From Acanthaster planci (Eukaryota; Echinodermata; Asteroidea; Valvatida; Acanthasteridae), in assembly GCF_001949145.1 (NCBI RefSeq), contig NW_019091609.1:62354-88736 (forward strand): 26,383 nt of DNA. The letters are read 5' to 3'. The translations under genes and the position numbers were made by a program. The notes below the pieces were generated by a model. That model was not told the origin of the DNA. It saw only the letters and a list, made by a program, of their open reading frames with translations, and ran no database searches. The stretch's first letter is position 1, and every line of letters begins with the position of its first letter. Below are positions 6,961 through 18,691 of the stretch, piece by piece.

Positions 6961-7142
6961 GCTCTTTGTACCCTTCTGCCATAGGCATGCAGAGCCTCGA
7001 TCTGGCAGCTTTTCTTGTATGTTGGCAAGTAATTTTGGGCATGATGTTGCGTTAGTTCTTCTACCATCTATACGATTGGACAATGTTTCAAAAGCTGTTA
7101 GTTCAAGGCTCTGCATGCCCATGGCGGCAGCGTTCAAAGAGC
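6961..7142. repeat. Imperfect inverted repeat of about 180 bp (MITE-like)
   Basis: GCTCTTTG at 6961 is mirrored by CAAAGAGC ending at 7142. A perfect 14-bp core, GGCATGCAGAGCCT (6984-6997), pairs with AGGCTCTGCATGCC (7106-7119). Similarity continues inward to a shared CAGCTTTT block, giving arms of roughly 55 bp and a loop of about 65 bp. No target duplication is evident. Confidence 0.65.
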
Positions 7143-7428
7143 AAATGCCATGTCCTGGGTGCAGGCAGTTCACTATTCAAGTAAGAATTTCTGCTCAGCT
7201 CATTGGCATTAAAAGTAGCAGCTCAGCATTTTTCTGAAAAAAAGGAGATTGTTTGGCCCCCGAAATGGTGAGATTGTGTAAATCGTTGCCAGGATCAACT
7301 GCCTGGGTGTTTGAGCTATCCTATGCGAGCAGAAAGGCTAAAAACTACAACTGAAAAAAATGGTCTTAAGTGCCCAAGAAGGTTTAGGGTTGCCACTTGA
7401 AAAATGGCTGCAATCAGACTGCAATCAA
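7143..7428. other. Intergenic DNA between inverted repeat and foldback copy 2
   Basis: No gene or repeat recognised. Confidence 0.5.
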
Positions 7429-8506
7429 GACGGAATATTCTGATGGTATTATTGAGCAGACTCGGTAGTAATTTCCTAAACCCGTGGTCAAACTTGCGGT
7501 CATACAATTGTAGACAAATTATTTGGGAATTGGGAGTACTACTTAGAGATTATAGGGATGGACCACGGAGAAATACCAGTATCTATAAGATTACAAATCT
7601 AACACAAATGGAAACTGCATCGACAAGAACAGAAATTAAAAAGATATCATCGGCTGGGTTTAGAGAGTGACGAATTCTGGGCTTCCACTTATTATGAGAG
7701 GGCAGTTCCTACATGTGTCGATATTCTTTTTGCTCTTTTTTTCTCAATAAAATATGACAAAAATTACTCCTAATAGAGGAATGGATGAAATAATAACAAG
7801 AACAAATCAACACCAAAGAGTAAAGAGCGTGTACTTTGCAAGCACGGGGGGACAGAAATGAAAGAAAACAGTAAAGGCGCCTCCTATAAACACCATGAAG
7901 CAAAGCTCGACAGCACACGACACGTCGCGTAGTGCGTCGTGTCGTGCGTCGCGTCGTGCTTCAGGCGACGCAATACACGACACGACGCACGACGCGACGC
8001 ACGACAGCTCGACACGACGGGCGACGGAAGGGGCGACGTTTAGGCGGCAAAAAATGCAACATGGAAAGGACCTAAAGTAGCACGACGCGACGGGCGACGG
8101 CACGACGCGACGCACGACGCGACGCGTGTGTACAAAAGTAATGGCAAGAAGGCAAAGGTGCGACCCGACGGCACGACGCAAGGGAGCCGTCGTGCCGTCG
8201 CGTCGTTTGGTCGCGTCGCCTGGAGGGAGGCTAAAGAGAGAGAGAAATGTTTGTCGTAAATAGTACACCATAGCGACGTTTAGGCGGCAAAAAATGCAAC
8301 ATGGAAAGGACCTAAGGCAACACGACGCGACGGGCGACGGCACGACGCGACGCGACCTGTGTGTACAAAAGTAATGGCAAGAAGGCGACGGTGCGACCCG
8401 ACGGCACGACGCAAGGGAGCCGTCGTGCCGTCGCGTCGTGTAGTTGCGTCGCTTGGAGGAAGGCTAAAGAGAGAGAGAAATGTTTGTCGTAAATAGTACA
8501 CCATAC
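7429..8506 (+). mobile_element. Foldback DNA element, copy 2 (left arm and expanded core, right arm missing)
   Basis: Starts GACGGAATATTCTGATGG at 7429, matching the outer end of the copy 1 right arm read in reverse. It then follows the full-length arm, including the roughly 150-bp segment (about 7548-7700) deleted from the copy 1 left arm, and enters the CGACG-rich core near 7905. Instead of crossing into a right arm it holds two tandem copies of a 240-bp core unit (8033-8506) and stops at CACCATAC, where similarity to copy 1 ends and unrelated DNA begins. It is a half element and encodes no protein. Confidence 0.8.
8033..8506 (+). repeat. 240-bp direct tandem duplication inside foldback copy 2
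   Basis: GCGACGTTTAGGCGGCAAAA occurs at 8033 and again at 8273, a period of exactly 240 bp. The two units are nearly identical, each running through a GTAATGGCAAGAAGG block and an 11-bp perfect hairpin (ACGGCACGACG with CGTCGTGCCGT) to GTAAATAGTACACCATA. Unit 2 is slightly shorter. Confidence 0.9.
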
Positions 8507-9529
8507 AAAACTCTGCTATGTTATGATAATGCATGCAATATCTACTCCCCTCCAAAATTTGGAAAATGCATCAGGCCAATGTCTGGGATGCTTGCCAATG
8601 TGTCTGGAAGTTTATGGTTGGCTCCAGCACTGTAAATAGATAGTGTGTAGACCTGGAGTCCTGGATAAGCTCTTGTGATTGACAGGGCCGAGCCCGGGTC
8701 TGGAGATCGAGGTTGGCCAAGTGGAATTATTTACACTGTCTAGGCCCAGCTGTTATGCTATAAAGCCCAGGATGAGTGAGTCACAGTGATTCAGGCATGT
8801 ATAGCAGGAATTTCCCCTGTATTTTTGGTATCGCTGATGAATTTCCGTATTGTTGCATTCAGCGCCCCCATTGAAGACCACGGCCCCCAAAAAGGACACT
8901 TCCCCCACAAAACGTACTGAGAAGTCTTTCTAGGAAGATTTCCATCCGATTTATGCTGAAGGAAACTGAAAAAGACATTGAATAGGGATCGCTTTATCCA
9001 CAAAATAAATCTGAGACAATTTTAACACACGGTGCTGCATTGGCCGTTATATTGGACAAGGTGCCTCGAGCGAGATCTTGATCTCTGATTGGGCGCGAGG
9101 ACCCCAGATCGCCCTTGGTGCTTGTGTAGGGGTGTTTTGGTTTGTGTGAGATTTTTCATTTTTTTAGGGTCGGGTAGGTACCAAAGGGAAAAAGTGCTCC
9201 AGAACTCTCCACTTCCTACTACTTAAGTCAGATCGATTCTTCCGACGATACAGTCCAAGATACCGCAGGTGTCGTTGCAAGGTGCACTCACTCAGCGCAA
9301 CTCCATGGACTGTTGCTAAAGTTCAAGATGGGTGTAACTGAGTCTGAAGTAATGCGCTATGAGGCCGTCAATGTCCATGATGCCTAAAACTGAAAAATAA
9401 ATGTAGAACAAAACTTTTTATTAAGTTCATGCATTATAAATAGTGTAAATGCAAGTTGAATATTTTCAATTTGAACACATACAATACTTTCAGAACTGCG
9501 CACATTTCTTTCTACGAGCTTGCATGCAA
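8507..9529. other. Intergenic DNA, no gene seen
   Basis: Composition is mixed. A TATAAAG at about 8760 and a GATTGG at about 9088 are isolated promoter-like words without a downstream reading frame. Several short frames lack any domain. Confidence 0.5.
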
Positions 9530-9748
9530 CTAAAGTAGCCCTTTGATCCGCCCCGCGAGCTTAAGTGCACCCCCAATCGCGAATCGGCGAAAGAAAGACA
9601 GGTGGTTACAAGCAGTTTTTTGCACGGGTTCTGCATGTACGCAAAGACCATCCGGTTCGTAGGTGACTTCGTCACGAAGGCGGACGCGCCACGATTTGCA
9701 AGCTTTCATGGACAATCGCTGAAGTTGCGCTTTAACTTCCGGTTCCAT
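9530..9748 (-). CDS. Possible first exon or short ORF in a CpG-rich region
   Basis: An ATG at 9748-9746 in a fair Kozak context (AACGATGG) opens a 72-codon frame to a TAG at 9532-9530. Its first 47 residues or so are protein-like: acidic and basic residues mixed, single Trp, several Cys. Codons are CpG-rich in contrast to the AT-rich surroundings. The same frame stays open further upstream to an ATG at 9835. No domain is recognised and no convincing donor site is seen, so this may be a first exon, a short gene or a by-product of base composition. Confidence 0.22.
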   Translation of the reverse strand: MEPEVKAQLQRLSMKACKSWRVRLRDEVTYEPDGLCVHAEPVQKTACNHLSFFRRFAIGGALKLAGRIKGLL

Positions 9749-9960
9749 CGTTCCATGTAAACGGCGATTAATGCATGTAACTGTATGTGCAGTGCACGTG
9801 TGCAGTTGGCGTGGTTTAAACTGAAGTGACGTCACACATGCCGGATTAAATTAATAAGCGTACTCAGCGTGCTCCGCGTCAAACGCGGACATACGTACTT
9901 GGGCGCGCCTATGCACTGAGCCCCCCCCCAAAAAAAACTATTTTATTCCGCTTGGAGCGG
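9540..9960. promoter_or_regulatory. CpG-rich island with a full CRE; candidate promoter
   Basis: I count roughly 40 CpG in about 420 bp, far above the neighbouring DNA. It includes a complete TGACGTCA (9827-9834), an E-box-like GCACGTGTGC (9794-9803), two short perfect hairpins (TCCGCGT-CAA-ACGCGGA near 9875 and TCCGCT-TGG-AGCGGA near 9947) and a C9A8 run at about 9921. It may be a host promoter firing leftwards into the frame at 9748. No TATA box was seen. Confidence 0.3.
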
Positions 9961-11940
9961 ATGGACACTCGGTCCTGGAATACGCCCAACGGGGCTACAA
10001 AACAATTTCAATGAAACTACGTTAATCGGTAAGATCATTAAAATGTAGCATACAAACAGCCACACAATTATATCTTTTGAAACTTTTGCAATTTTTTTTT
10101 TGCTTACGGTCACACACGCGTGAGAATTAAGTTGATGGGTTCACTTATTGAAGCCCTAAAATTGAGCAGTTCGGGTTCTAGTTTTTATTCCAGTAACACA
10201 CGTTCCTTTAAAATGTTTGACAATCTCCGACCAAGAAAAAACAATTATGGCTGAGAGAAATTTCGGACAATAAACTGCTCTGGCCGTACATGAACCAAAT
10301 GAATGTTGTCTATGCCTGCATTCTTTGCTGTCTTGTCGCATACGGTAATAAATCCGACGGTACGGACAGAAAGTGGTAAGTATGAAAACAAACGACAGAG
10401 CCACAAACGAGGCTAATGAGCGGGGAATGACTTTGAAAAGGACAAGTTGCACCAGGCGAATTACACGAAATGCCAAATTACCTGACGGCTGGAAATTCAG
10501 TACGGATATCACTGCGTCATCGCTACTGCGGTTTCTTGTAAACTAAATGATTGAAATAAGATGTGTAAACAATCCCAAACATGACATTTAAGGGGTTTCA
10601 AGAAGTGTACCTTTAACGCGGGGCCCTGCAGGAGGTGGGATGGAAGCGATGGTTGATGCAGCAATATTTACATAAAACGTTTCATATAATACACCACGCA
10701 ATCAAAATCTTCTACAAAAAATGAAGGCCATTACATATTTTGATAAAGGTGCTTCAGTTACCAAAGAAATGGTTTAAATCAAACTCACCTAAAGGTAGGA
10801 GCGGTAGTCTGGCATTGCGTTCGTAGCCTTCCCGGCTAAATAAACTGCTTCAGTTGTTCGCTTTAATTGCACATTTCATGGACTAAAGTATGGGTGATAT
10901 CACGCAATAGTATGGCGATATAACGCCCTAAATACAACGTTATAACGCCATATTATTAGGGCCATGAGCAACGAATTGGCAAACACGAGCCACCGTAGTA
11001 AATAGCTGGGTATTATTGTTGTAAAGCGCAACGTTGAGGAAGGACTAGTGGGTTCATACATGTAAATGCTGTTGCTAATTAGGCCTAGTAAAAACGAAGT
11101 TAAATTTTGGTGTCATTATCCTGATTCAAGGCTAGGTCTGGATCATGGAAGAGGCAACGGTTGAGGTGGGTAGTTTCATGTTGGTATAGCCTATTTCGTT
11201 GGTTCTGCATTTGTGGACAACAATTTACGTCCGATGTTGGGGCCTACATCATACATGCAGCTACTGTACAAGCAGTGTTTTTAGTGTTACATGTACTAAT
11301 TAGGCCTAGGCAGTTAGGCTATTAGTAGTATTGTATATCGTCTTGGCATCTAAAATGATGCTCTTACTTGTATTTACTTGTACAATGATGCACCTGAGTT
11401 TTCCCTTGGATATCGTGGCGTGCTCGTACCAACGTGGCCAACACTCGCAACCTTGAAAGTCACTTCTGACCAAGTTCTCAATCAAATAGAAAATGTGGAA
11501 AGACAAGGCTTTGCCAGAAGGTTACAGGAAAAATGGTTAATTTTGTTATTTAGCAGCCAGTTTAATAAATACAAATACTGTGGGGCATAGGCCTACATTT
11601 TCCCAAAAAGCTGTAACCAGTTGCAACTGACAGATTGTCAAAGGTACATGTAGCTCTCTGTTGCCCACCTCTAAGCTAGAATTATCACACAACAGTGGAT
11701 TGTTCTCTTGGTATATAAATTTATCATGGCTTCTTTATGTCACGCGTTTCTTATAAAATGGATGCAAAAGCAATGTCATGCAGAAAAAAACTTGGAGAAA
11801 ACAACTATCCAATTAGTTTAGGGAAGGATTGCAATAAGGTGCACATGTGATAAAATTTTCGTGGTTCTACTAAGACCAACAGCTTTTTTCATTGGTGTGC
11901 AATGATAGACCTAAAATATTTGATGTGTACAGGACTTTAC
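9961..11940. other. AT-rich intergenic DNA, no gene supported
   Basis: The longest frame is on the minus strand (10512 to 10156, 118 codons). It has a hydrophobic segment followed by a basic RRIYYRMR-type patch that is vaguely like the fifth membrane helix and third loop of a rhodopsin-type receptor; this is too weak to call. A small inverted repeat lies at 10912-10951. Nothing else stands out. Confidence 0.45.
10912..10951. repeat. Small inverted repeat, 14-bp stem
   Basis: ATGGCGATATAACG (10912-10925) and CGTTATAACGCCAT (10938-10951) pair with one mismatch around a 12-nt loop. Confidence 0.7.
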
Positions 11941-13940
11941 TGCTTTTGCAACTTTGGATCTTCATCAAACTTGTGCCAATGAAGGACCGTTATGCATAGA
12001 TGGTCCTCGAAACATGATGTCATTATGACATCATCAAGCAATTTATTATTGATTTTTCAATATTTAATGTATTTCAGCCAATTGACTTTGTACACCTTTC
12101 AAGGCAACATTTTAGTTGTTCAGCAATATTTAAATGTCATCAAAGTTACACCAAGGAAAAATCTCAAATCAAAGATAATACTCAAATAGTTACGTCACAA
12201 TGACATCAAGTGATTTGTTATTGAATTTCGAATATTTAAATATTATGTAAATTATTTTAAATTCCATATAAAAGGAACCGTGGCTTCCCGTAACATTCTG
12301 TTTGCGGCAAGTGCCAAGGTAAAATCAGGTCTTCATTTCATCTTGTGTGGGTCAAATCACGTGACCTTTCTTTCCGGTCGAAACTGGAAGTGGGCTTATT
12401 GTTTAAAAGTGGTAATAGGTATCAACTTGCTTTCAACGGTGTCAGTTGGTGGGGGTATAGTATACTTCGTCATGTGATTATCGAGCACTCTCTAGCGACA
12501 GGTTAAAAATCTTGAACAATGAATATTGAGTAAATTTCTGTGGCAAAGTTTGTCGGAATTGCCTGAAAAATTGACTTGTATGATGATCTTCACTCAGTCG
12601 ACACATGTGTGAGATTTGGGGGGCCGATGAGGTAATCAGATCGAAAGTTATGATAAAAAGTTCTTTTTTTTTAACATTCAGTAAAAAATCATCCGTAACA
12701 GATTTAAGTGTGAATTGTTCATTATATTATTGCTAAAACATTGAAGTCAACTGCATGAAGTGCATAAGTGGTGTACTTCCTCACACAGATGAAGCGCTAA
12801 CAACAAAAAACCCCTTACAATAAAATTCAAAACTCAAAAATTCCTTCCGCATACAGTGCATTAGCTGCTGTGTGCGTGGACACGCATTATCTGCCTGTAA
12901 CGTGTGGCAGGCAGCGCACAGTGCGTAGGGCATATACTCAGGACCCGCCAAAATGCCGAGCACGCGGTGCAGAGAGCAGATTGCTTACTATGGAATGCCA
13001 AAAGGGAGAAATGTTTAAAATCTGTAATCTGTGCTTGTATTTTGTATTGTACATGCCTGATTAGGTTGAAACCATTGGAAGGGAAGGTTTATAAACGTAG
13101 ATTGACCTCAGGTGATGACACTGTCACCAGCAAACGAGTTGTGTGACATTAAAGGTGCACTGTTTAAAGCCCTACATGTATATCTCCTGGAGTACACATC
13201 CCATTGATTTCAAACTTTGCAGATATCAAGGAAAGGAAGTGTTCTACACAAAAATTTACCTGATGTGATGATGACATCAAATGAGGAGTCAAATTACATT
13301 TTATTTAAAACAAGTTATTTCCTGTAGTGCATGCCTGATTGGGTTGAAACTTTGGACCCAAATGGTCATGATGAAATAATTATCAGGTTTGTGCATTAGA
13401 TTGGTTGTTAAAATTAACAAAGGAATGCAAAAGGCCCTCTGTTCTGTTGGCCAACAGACAGATGAGCTCTAGTTTTTTGGCATTCTTGCATTTAGCGAAA
13501 AAGGTATTCCTTTTTGTGGAGATTTCTCCTCTCCTCTCCGAAATCCCGTTTCTTTCGTACACAGTTTTTCTTGGCACCACCTTAGTCCCTTTCCAAGGTT
13601 CAATCTTTATCAAAGTTGCCTGAAGCAAAGACCCTATGGCAAAGATATGCCTTGAAGCATGGCGTCATAATGACATCATCAGCTGATTTTTTATTGAATT
13701 TTGATTTTTTTTTCCCCGTAGGTTTTGTACCATTTTTCAACTACCAGAATGGCATAAACTCTGACTGCTTCACAAATTGAAACTTAGTACAAGCAAAGAC
13801 CATCAGCATAGATGAACACAGGAGAATGATGTCACTTTGACATCATAATTAGATTTATTATTTAATTTTGAAGATTTAATTTCTCCCGATGACTTTGTAC
13901 ACATTTTGAAATCCATGGGCTTGGTACATACATTTGTACA
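11940..13940 (+). repeat. Composite interspersed repeat, block I
   Basis: Diverged units shared with 18885-23530 and 24770-25110. They include near-palindromes of the TGATGACATCATCA type (for example 12014, 13270, 13665, 13835), each followed by TTATTATTGATTTTT-type AT DNA and a GACTTTGTACAC or GGTTTTGTAC block. Others are a GTTGAAACTTTG block (13145-13350), a CCCTCTGTTCTGTTG block (13434) with ATCTTTATCAAAGTTGCCT and AAGACCCTATGGCAAAG after it, and the hairpin at 12370-12390. No protein is encoded. Short frames here are shadows of the repeats. Confidence 0.75.
12370..12390. repeat. CTTCCGGT-CGAA-ACCGGAAG hairpin, copy a
   Basis: CTTTCCGGTCGAAACTGGAAG, an 8-bp stem with a CGAA loop and two changes from the consensus, just downstream of TCACGTGACC (12357-12366). 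Confidence 0.6.
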
Positions 13941-16614
13941 GATTATTCCTAGGGCTTAAGCGATTAAACGCATGTCTGTTGCACGATTAGCTAACTTGTG
14001 CGATCGGTCGATGTTAGCATTGTCGCACAGTCTTATTGCATGATTTCTAGATAATTTGGCTAGAAGGTTGTGAAAAAATCGTGCGAAATATTGAGGGGAA
14101 TGAACTCTGAGATTTTATGTCATCAGGCCTCAACCAATTTTTATACTCAACACAAATCGTCTGTGCATTTATCGACCATTCGTGCGGTCTCGCTTCAACA
14201 CACGGATTCGATCAGGACGATATTTTTTGAGGGGCCCATGTGTTTTCTCAGGACCTCATGGGACTTCCTGGACCTGAAATTACTCCAACTGGGTTCTTAA
14301 TGGACTTTGCTTGATCAGAGGACTCCAAGGTAATCCCATAAAAGCTGAACTAAAACCAAATTCATGCACTGGCACAAGAAATTGCAGAATTGAGTTGACA
14401 CCGAATAGGCATGATCACAATGATCATGAGCAAGGTTGCATCGAGCCCAACAAGCAGACAATAGTGCGGCGGGCAGCTGGGTTTGGAAGCTGGATGGATG
14501 AAGTGCTGGAACTGGTTCTGGTAGGCAAAAGTATACGTATTGCAAAACATTCTAAACTGCAAGTTTTGTCTGCACTTTTTGTGCTAAGTCTGGATAGTGA
14601 TGTTAGGGAAGAGAACTCCCTCAAATTAGCTCTGAATTTATACTGACATATCCTGAGAAACTTTAACTCTACAACTGGCCTTTTTTAACATCTCGATATG
14701 GTCACCTTATGTCCAAATGATAAAAAAGGCAATTAACAGTGATTGAGTAAGTCGTACTTGTCCAGCACAATCCACTGATCAACATGCACGTATTCATTAA
14801 CTCCCTCCTGTGTACATTATTCGATGGTTTTAGAATGGTGGATTTTATTGAAAGGCATGTCAAGTCAGGATGGAGCACAATACATGTACATGTACGCACA
14901 TTTGCAAGTTTTACGATTGCACCAAACATAGGCATCAAACTGACTGAAGTCCCTCATAGTTATACAGTATTTCATAACCCCCTCCCCCAGGACAAAAACA
15001 ATGTCATGTCAAGACTGCAACCAACAGGAAGTGAGATTTACCTGTATGCGTACATGTGACTGCCATAATATATTGAAAGACAACTGCAGAAATCGTTCAA
15101 ACTGGTTTTGGAAGAATAGTACAAAGTATTTAGCATACAAAAGATCCCGATATTTTCAATTGGTCCCCATGTTATTTGAAATGTCTGGAAATCTTCAGAA
15201 CAGAAAAGAAGTTGGCGGTTTTTGTATGATACACTTCAGAAAAATGCCCTGAAACATGAAGGCAGTTTTCCTTCATTTTTTTTAAACACTTAATGTGCAT
15301 ATTTCATTGTTCCCTCAGAAGACAAAAACCGTATTATAACTGGTTCATGGTGTTTGATTATTTACGTGTTTATATAAGCTGAATATTTCAATTTGCTTAT
15401 TTGTTTCTTGTGGGTAGGCACCCTTCATGCTGCTGCTGAAGTGAAGGCCACATGTTTGTAATTCAACGCCACTGCAGTTACATGTACAATGTAGATCAGA
15501 TGCACGGCTATCCACGCTAAAGGAAGCTACTGTACAACCAAGCAAGGAAATTAACAGGTAATGGTGAAAAGGCCTACTGTTGCACAGACATACAAACAGA
15601 ATGCCAATTCTGATTAATGCAGTCATAAAGCAAAGAGAGGAGGGGGACCCATGTATGTACTAACGCAAGTCACTCGTTGATCAATATCCCATGTTATTCA
15701 GTATGCAGTTTTCTGCGTTTTGTATAACCTGACTGATAATTTCCCTGCATGTACATTCAACCATTATTTTCGATTGGGATGAGGCAAAAAAAGCACGCAG
15801 TGAATTGAACTAAGCATTAGCATTTGAAATAACTATTCATTTAATCATTTGTTGTCCGTTTTCCTTTAAAGTAGGCCAGGGAACATTGTGTTTGTCTCTG
15901 AGATCCGAATCAAGGTCATCTTAGGGAGCGTTTCATAATTGTTGAAAGCGGTATTTACTGTGGTATTGCTGTTTTTTTCAGCACCACCGCTCTTGTTACC
16001 CCAAAGCTGATGAATGGAAAGCCAACAGGCCTGAATAACTGAATATTTATGAGGTCAAATGTGGAGCTTGGAACTCATTAAGAGACTAGGTGGCCCATCA
16101 AAGGCTGCAAGTTTGAATAGGGATTACTCGTTGAATAGCAAGAGGCGAGTCTCGGAACAAAGAACCTTGCCAGTGGAGGTGCTGATTGTTGATGTGTTTT
16201 TAAGAGGGATTACTAAAGGTACACTGGCCTGGCAAGCTCAAGCAGCTTCTTTCTGGCTGGTGTATTCATAAGGTATTCAGTATAAATCTCTGCCTTTTAA
16301 TGAATGCCTATTTTCTCTGTTGCATTTTTAGAACTTGCATTCGACATCCGAGGAAGATGCATCAACGAATAAGTTTATATTTACTGAAAGCACAGCAAGG
16401 CGAATAGTATACTGAATTGGTGATGTCCTTCGTAAATGATAATGCTATATGAATTAACGGGAAAATAAATAAAATGAAGTGCCGAATTTCTCCTTAGGCA
16501 GATCTACATGCGCCAGACTAATGGTTCCCCCGCATAAACGCTGAACTTCCAGTAAAGATTACAAGGGACTGATTAAAGCAAACATTCCCACCAAGAAAAG
16601 AAAATTTGGCATTG
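13941..16614. other. Mostly unique intergenic DNA between repeat blocks
   Basis: No recognised gene. It holds a perfect ATGATCA-CAA-TGATCAT hairpin (14411-14427), a TACATGTACATGTA palindromic run (14881-14894) and the dispersed element at 15921-15994. Frames of up to about 110 codons (for example 14311-14646) lack an ATG start or any domain. Confidence 0.5.
15921..15994 (+). repeat. Dispersed short element, copy 1
   Basis: TTAGGGAGCGTTTCATAATT, then a GTATTTACTG block and a T7 run. About 70 bp are closely similar to the reverse complement of 18611-18691. A local hairpin (GCGGT with ACCGC) spans its right half. Confidence 0.65.
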
Positions 16615-17340
16615 AACCTCATTGAACGTAGCTGGGCCCCTCTCAGTAGAATGTTCACTTCAGTTCGTTTGAAGCCCACCCCTTGAAGGAGAAGACCAAC
16701 CTCCTTGTCGCAATCGGACCTCACACAGCAGGAGAAGGAAGACAAAGAAGCAAAGCTGTTTGATCTAGCCATGGAGGAAGTCAACTCCTAGGATGGCCAG
16801 ACGTACGACAGTCATCCGATAGTGTCAACCCACCACCCCTGCAAGAGCCAATCAACACCCCATGGCAACTACGAAAAAGTTCATCCGATCATCTCTGAGT
16901 CAAAGACAAAACTACTTCAAAACCCAGAACTACACAAAGAGATGATTTTTGCAATCTGTCATGTCCGCAAGCACCCGAGGGACACCCAAGGGAACTTTGT
17001 TTCATGAAATGTTAACGACCTGACTGTGACTTTTGCTCCGCACATCCAGTTCGCGCATTTGCCGCCATGGAACAAGTTCAGAACAGCCGTGGTCCGTTGC
17101 TACATGTAGTTCCACAGGAGACAACTAGTCACCCCTTTAGACATTATGAGACATACCTGGATCTTTCAAAGGCAGCTGATGCAGACAAAACTGACCGCAT
17201 GCCTTAAAGCGCAGAAAAGAACCTCAGCAAATGCCCCTTCTGCACATGCTACATATTCTCGATAAAGTCGGACAAGAATAAGCATCTGGCTATTTTTCAC
17301 GAGTAGGCAACTCGCAAAAGACACTGCCATCTTAAACTGC
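16615..17340 (+). pseudogene. Degenerate gene of unknown family ending in a C2H2-like finger
   Basis: Frame 1 reads as protein-like sequence from about 16615 to 17106 with stops at 16684 (TGA), 16789 (TAG), 17005 (TGA) and 17107 (TAG). It includes a Glu/Lys-rich helix (16715-16785). Coding then seems to move to frame 3: from an ATG at 17067 a clean stretch runs to a TAA at 17205, and beyond it a zinc-finger motif C-x2-C-x13-H-x4-H (Cys codons 17232 and 17241, His codons 17283 and 17298) is followed by a TAG at 17304. Stops are spaced too far apart for random AT-rich DNA. I do not recognise the family. A transposon-derived or retroposed gene with a KHLxxxH-type finger is the best guess. Confidence 0.4.
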
Positions 17341-18610
17341 TAAAATCCTGTCAAGGCACTTCTCAACATAACTTAAGTACATACTGAAGCTCCTTGCTCA
17401 TTCAGAAAAAAGTAAAGAAAACAATAAGCAATTTGACCCCGGACTCGATAGTAATAAAAATTTAGTACGTTTAACCATAAATGCTTCCAGACGCTTTTCA
17501 GTTAAAACAGATCTGTATGTACTGTGGATATTAACGAGAAGCGGTAAAAATCCGCCATTTGGGAAGCAACGTTTAATTTGCCTGCAGTTATTAGCTAGAA
17601 ATTTAGTTTCGTACCCATGCTGGCTCTGAAATTTGCATGGGGAATTTAGGGCCCAGTTAGGAATGTTTTCCTCAAAGTGATTCTGTTAACAGTCATTAAA
17701 AAGAAATATAATGTTGAATAATGTGAATCAGTTCACCAGTAAAGCATATAAATGATTACTGCATATTGTATGATTATTGAATATTGCACGAGCCCAAGTA
17801 TTATAGCCGGAAGTTTGAAAATGCACATGTATTCACAGTTGTAGTAGCCTCTATTATGCAAGTGAAACAAGAAAATGTAACCGCACAATTAAGGTGTCCC
17901 GTACAACGGCCCACTGACTTCCAACTGTGACCCATGCACACACTGCCTGTGAGAATTTCCTCGGCATTGTTGATATTGTATTGTACATATACATCATACA
18001 TTAGCTCTGCATGCAGTTTGGTGTAAAACTCTTTTGTTTAAATTAAATATGGAAACATATCCACAAACTTTGTGTTAATTCGTGTACTAAAAACTGTGTA
18101 TAAGATCGATTAAATATATGATTTCATGCTTAACTCCATCGAAGATTCATTTGATTTTATTTGCGTTTTTCATCAGAGACAAGAAGCAGCAGACAAGGAA
18201 ACCAAACATATAACAAATCTGAAAGATAAAAAAAAGTTGATGAAAAAAGCAATGAACAACATGAAAGCAAATAAAATGAAAGCATTAATAGCATTATAAG
18301 TGGGGAATAAGAGGATCATCTCGTCGTTCTTAAAATTCAACTTTTGATGCAAGCAAAACAACTAGCAACAAGTTAACAATTGGAAACAGGTATGAGAGTC
18401 AAAGCCTTAAGTTGCTGAAGTGTCCAAGTGGTCATGAATAAGATTAGCTGGAGAGCAACCAGGGGATTAGTCCTGCTGTAAGTGGATCCTTTGTGACGGA
18501 CACATGGCCAGCGCGTGTCTGGCAAACGGCATGCTCTCATGAATATTGTGACGAAACAGCCTGTGTGCTCTGACCTCTGTTATAATAAGCTCATTATAGT
18601 GGCCTGCAGG
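17341..18610. other. AT-rich intergenic DNA, no gene seen
   Basis: No open frame with recognisable content and no repeat shared with other parts of the window. Confidence 0.55.
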
Positions 18611-18691
18611 GCTTACTGCTGGTACCGCAAAAAAAACAGGGGAACCGCAGTAAATACTGCCTTCAGCAATTATGAAACTCTCCCTTATTCC
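18611..18691 (-). repeat. Dispersed short element, copy 2 (inverted relative to copy 1)
   Basis: Reverse complement of the 15921-15994 element, reading TAAGGGAGAGTTTCATAATT, then a GTATTTACTG block and a T8 run. This copy extends to a GGTACCAGCAGTAAG end that mirrors its TTACTGCGGT, so the unit has inverted-repeat character. Confidence 0.65.

Noticed and set aside
10156-10512. Receptor-like membrane segment on the minus strand
   Set aside because: One hydrophobic stretch and a basic patch are not enough. The rest of the frame does not fit a seven-helix receptor.
11145-11590. Two-exon model: ATG at 11145 with donor GAG/GTGGGT, then an open stretch from about 11403 after an acceptor-like CCTGAG
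   Set aside because: Protein-like composition and matching phase, but the next donor (GTTACA) is poor and no domain is recognisable; too speculative to annotate.
13980-14037. TGTGCGA...TCGCACA inverted repeat
   Set aside because: A 7-bp stem with a long loop is expected by chance in a window of this size.
14311-14646. 111-codon plus-strand frame
   Set aside because: No ATG at its start, no domain, and no coding signature beyond length.
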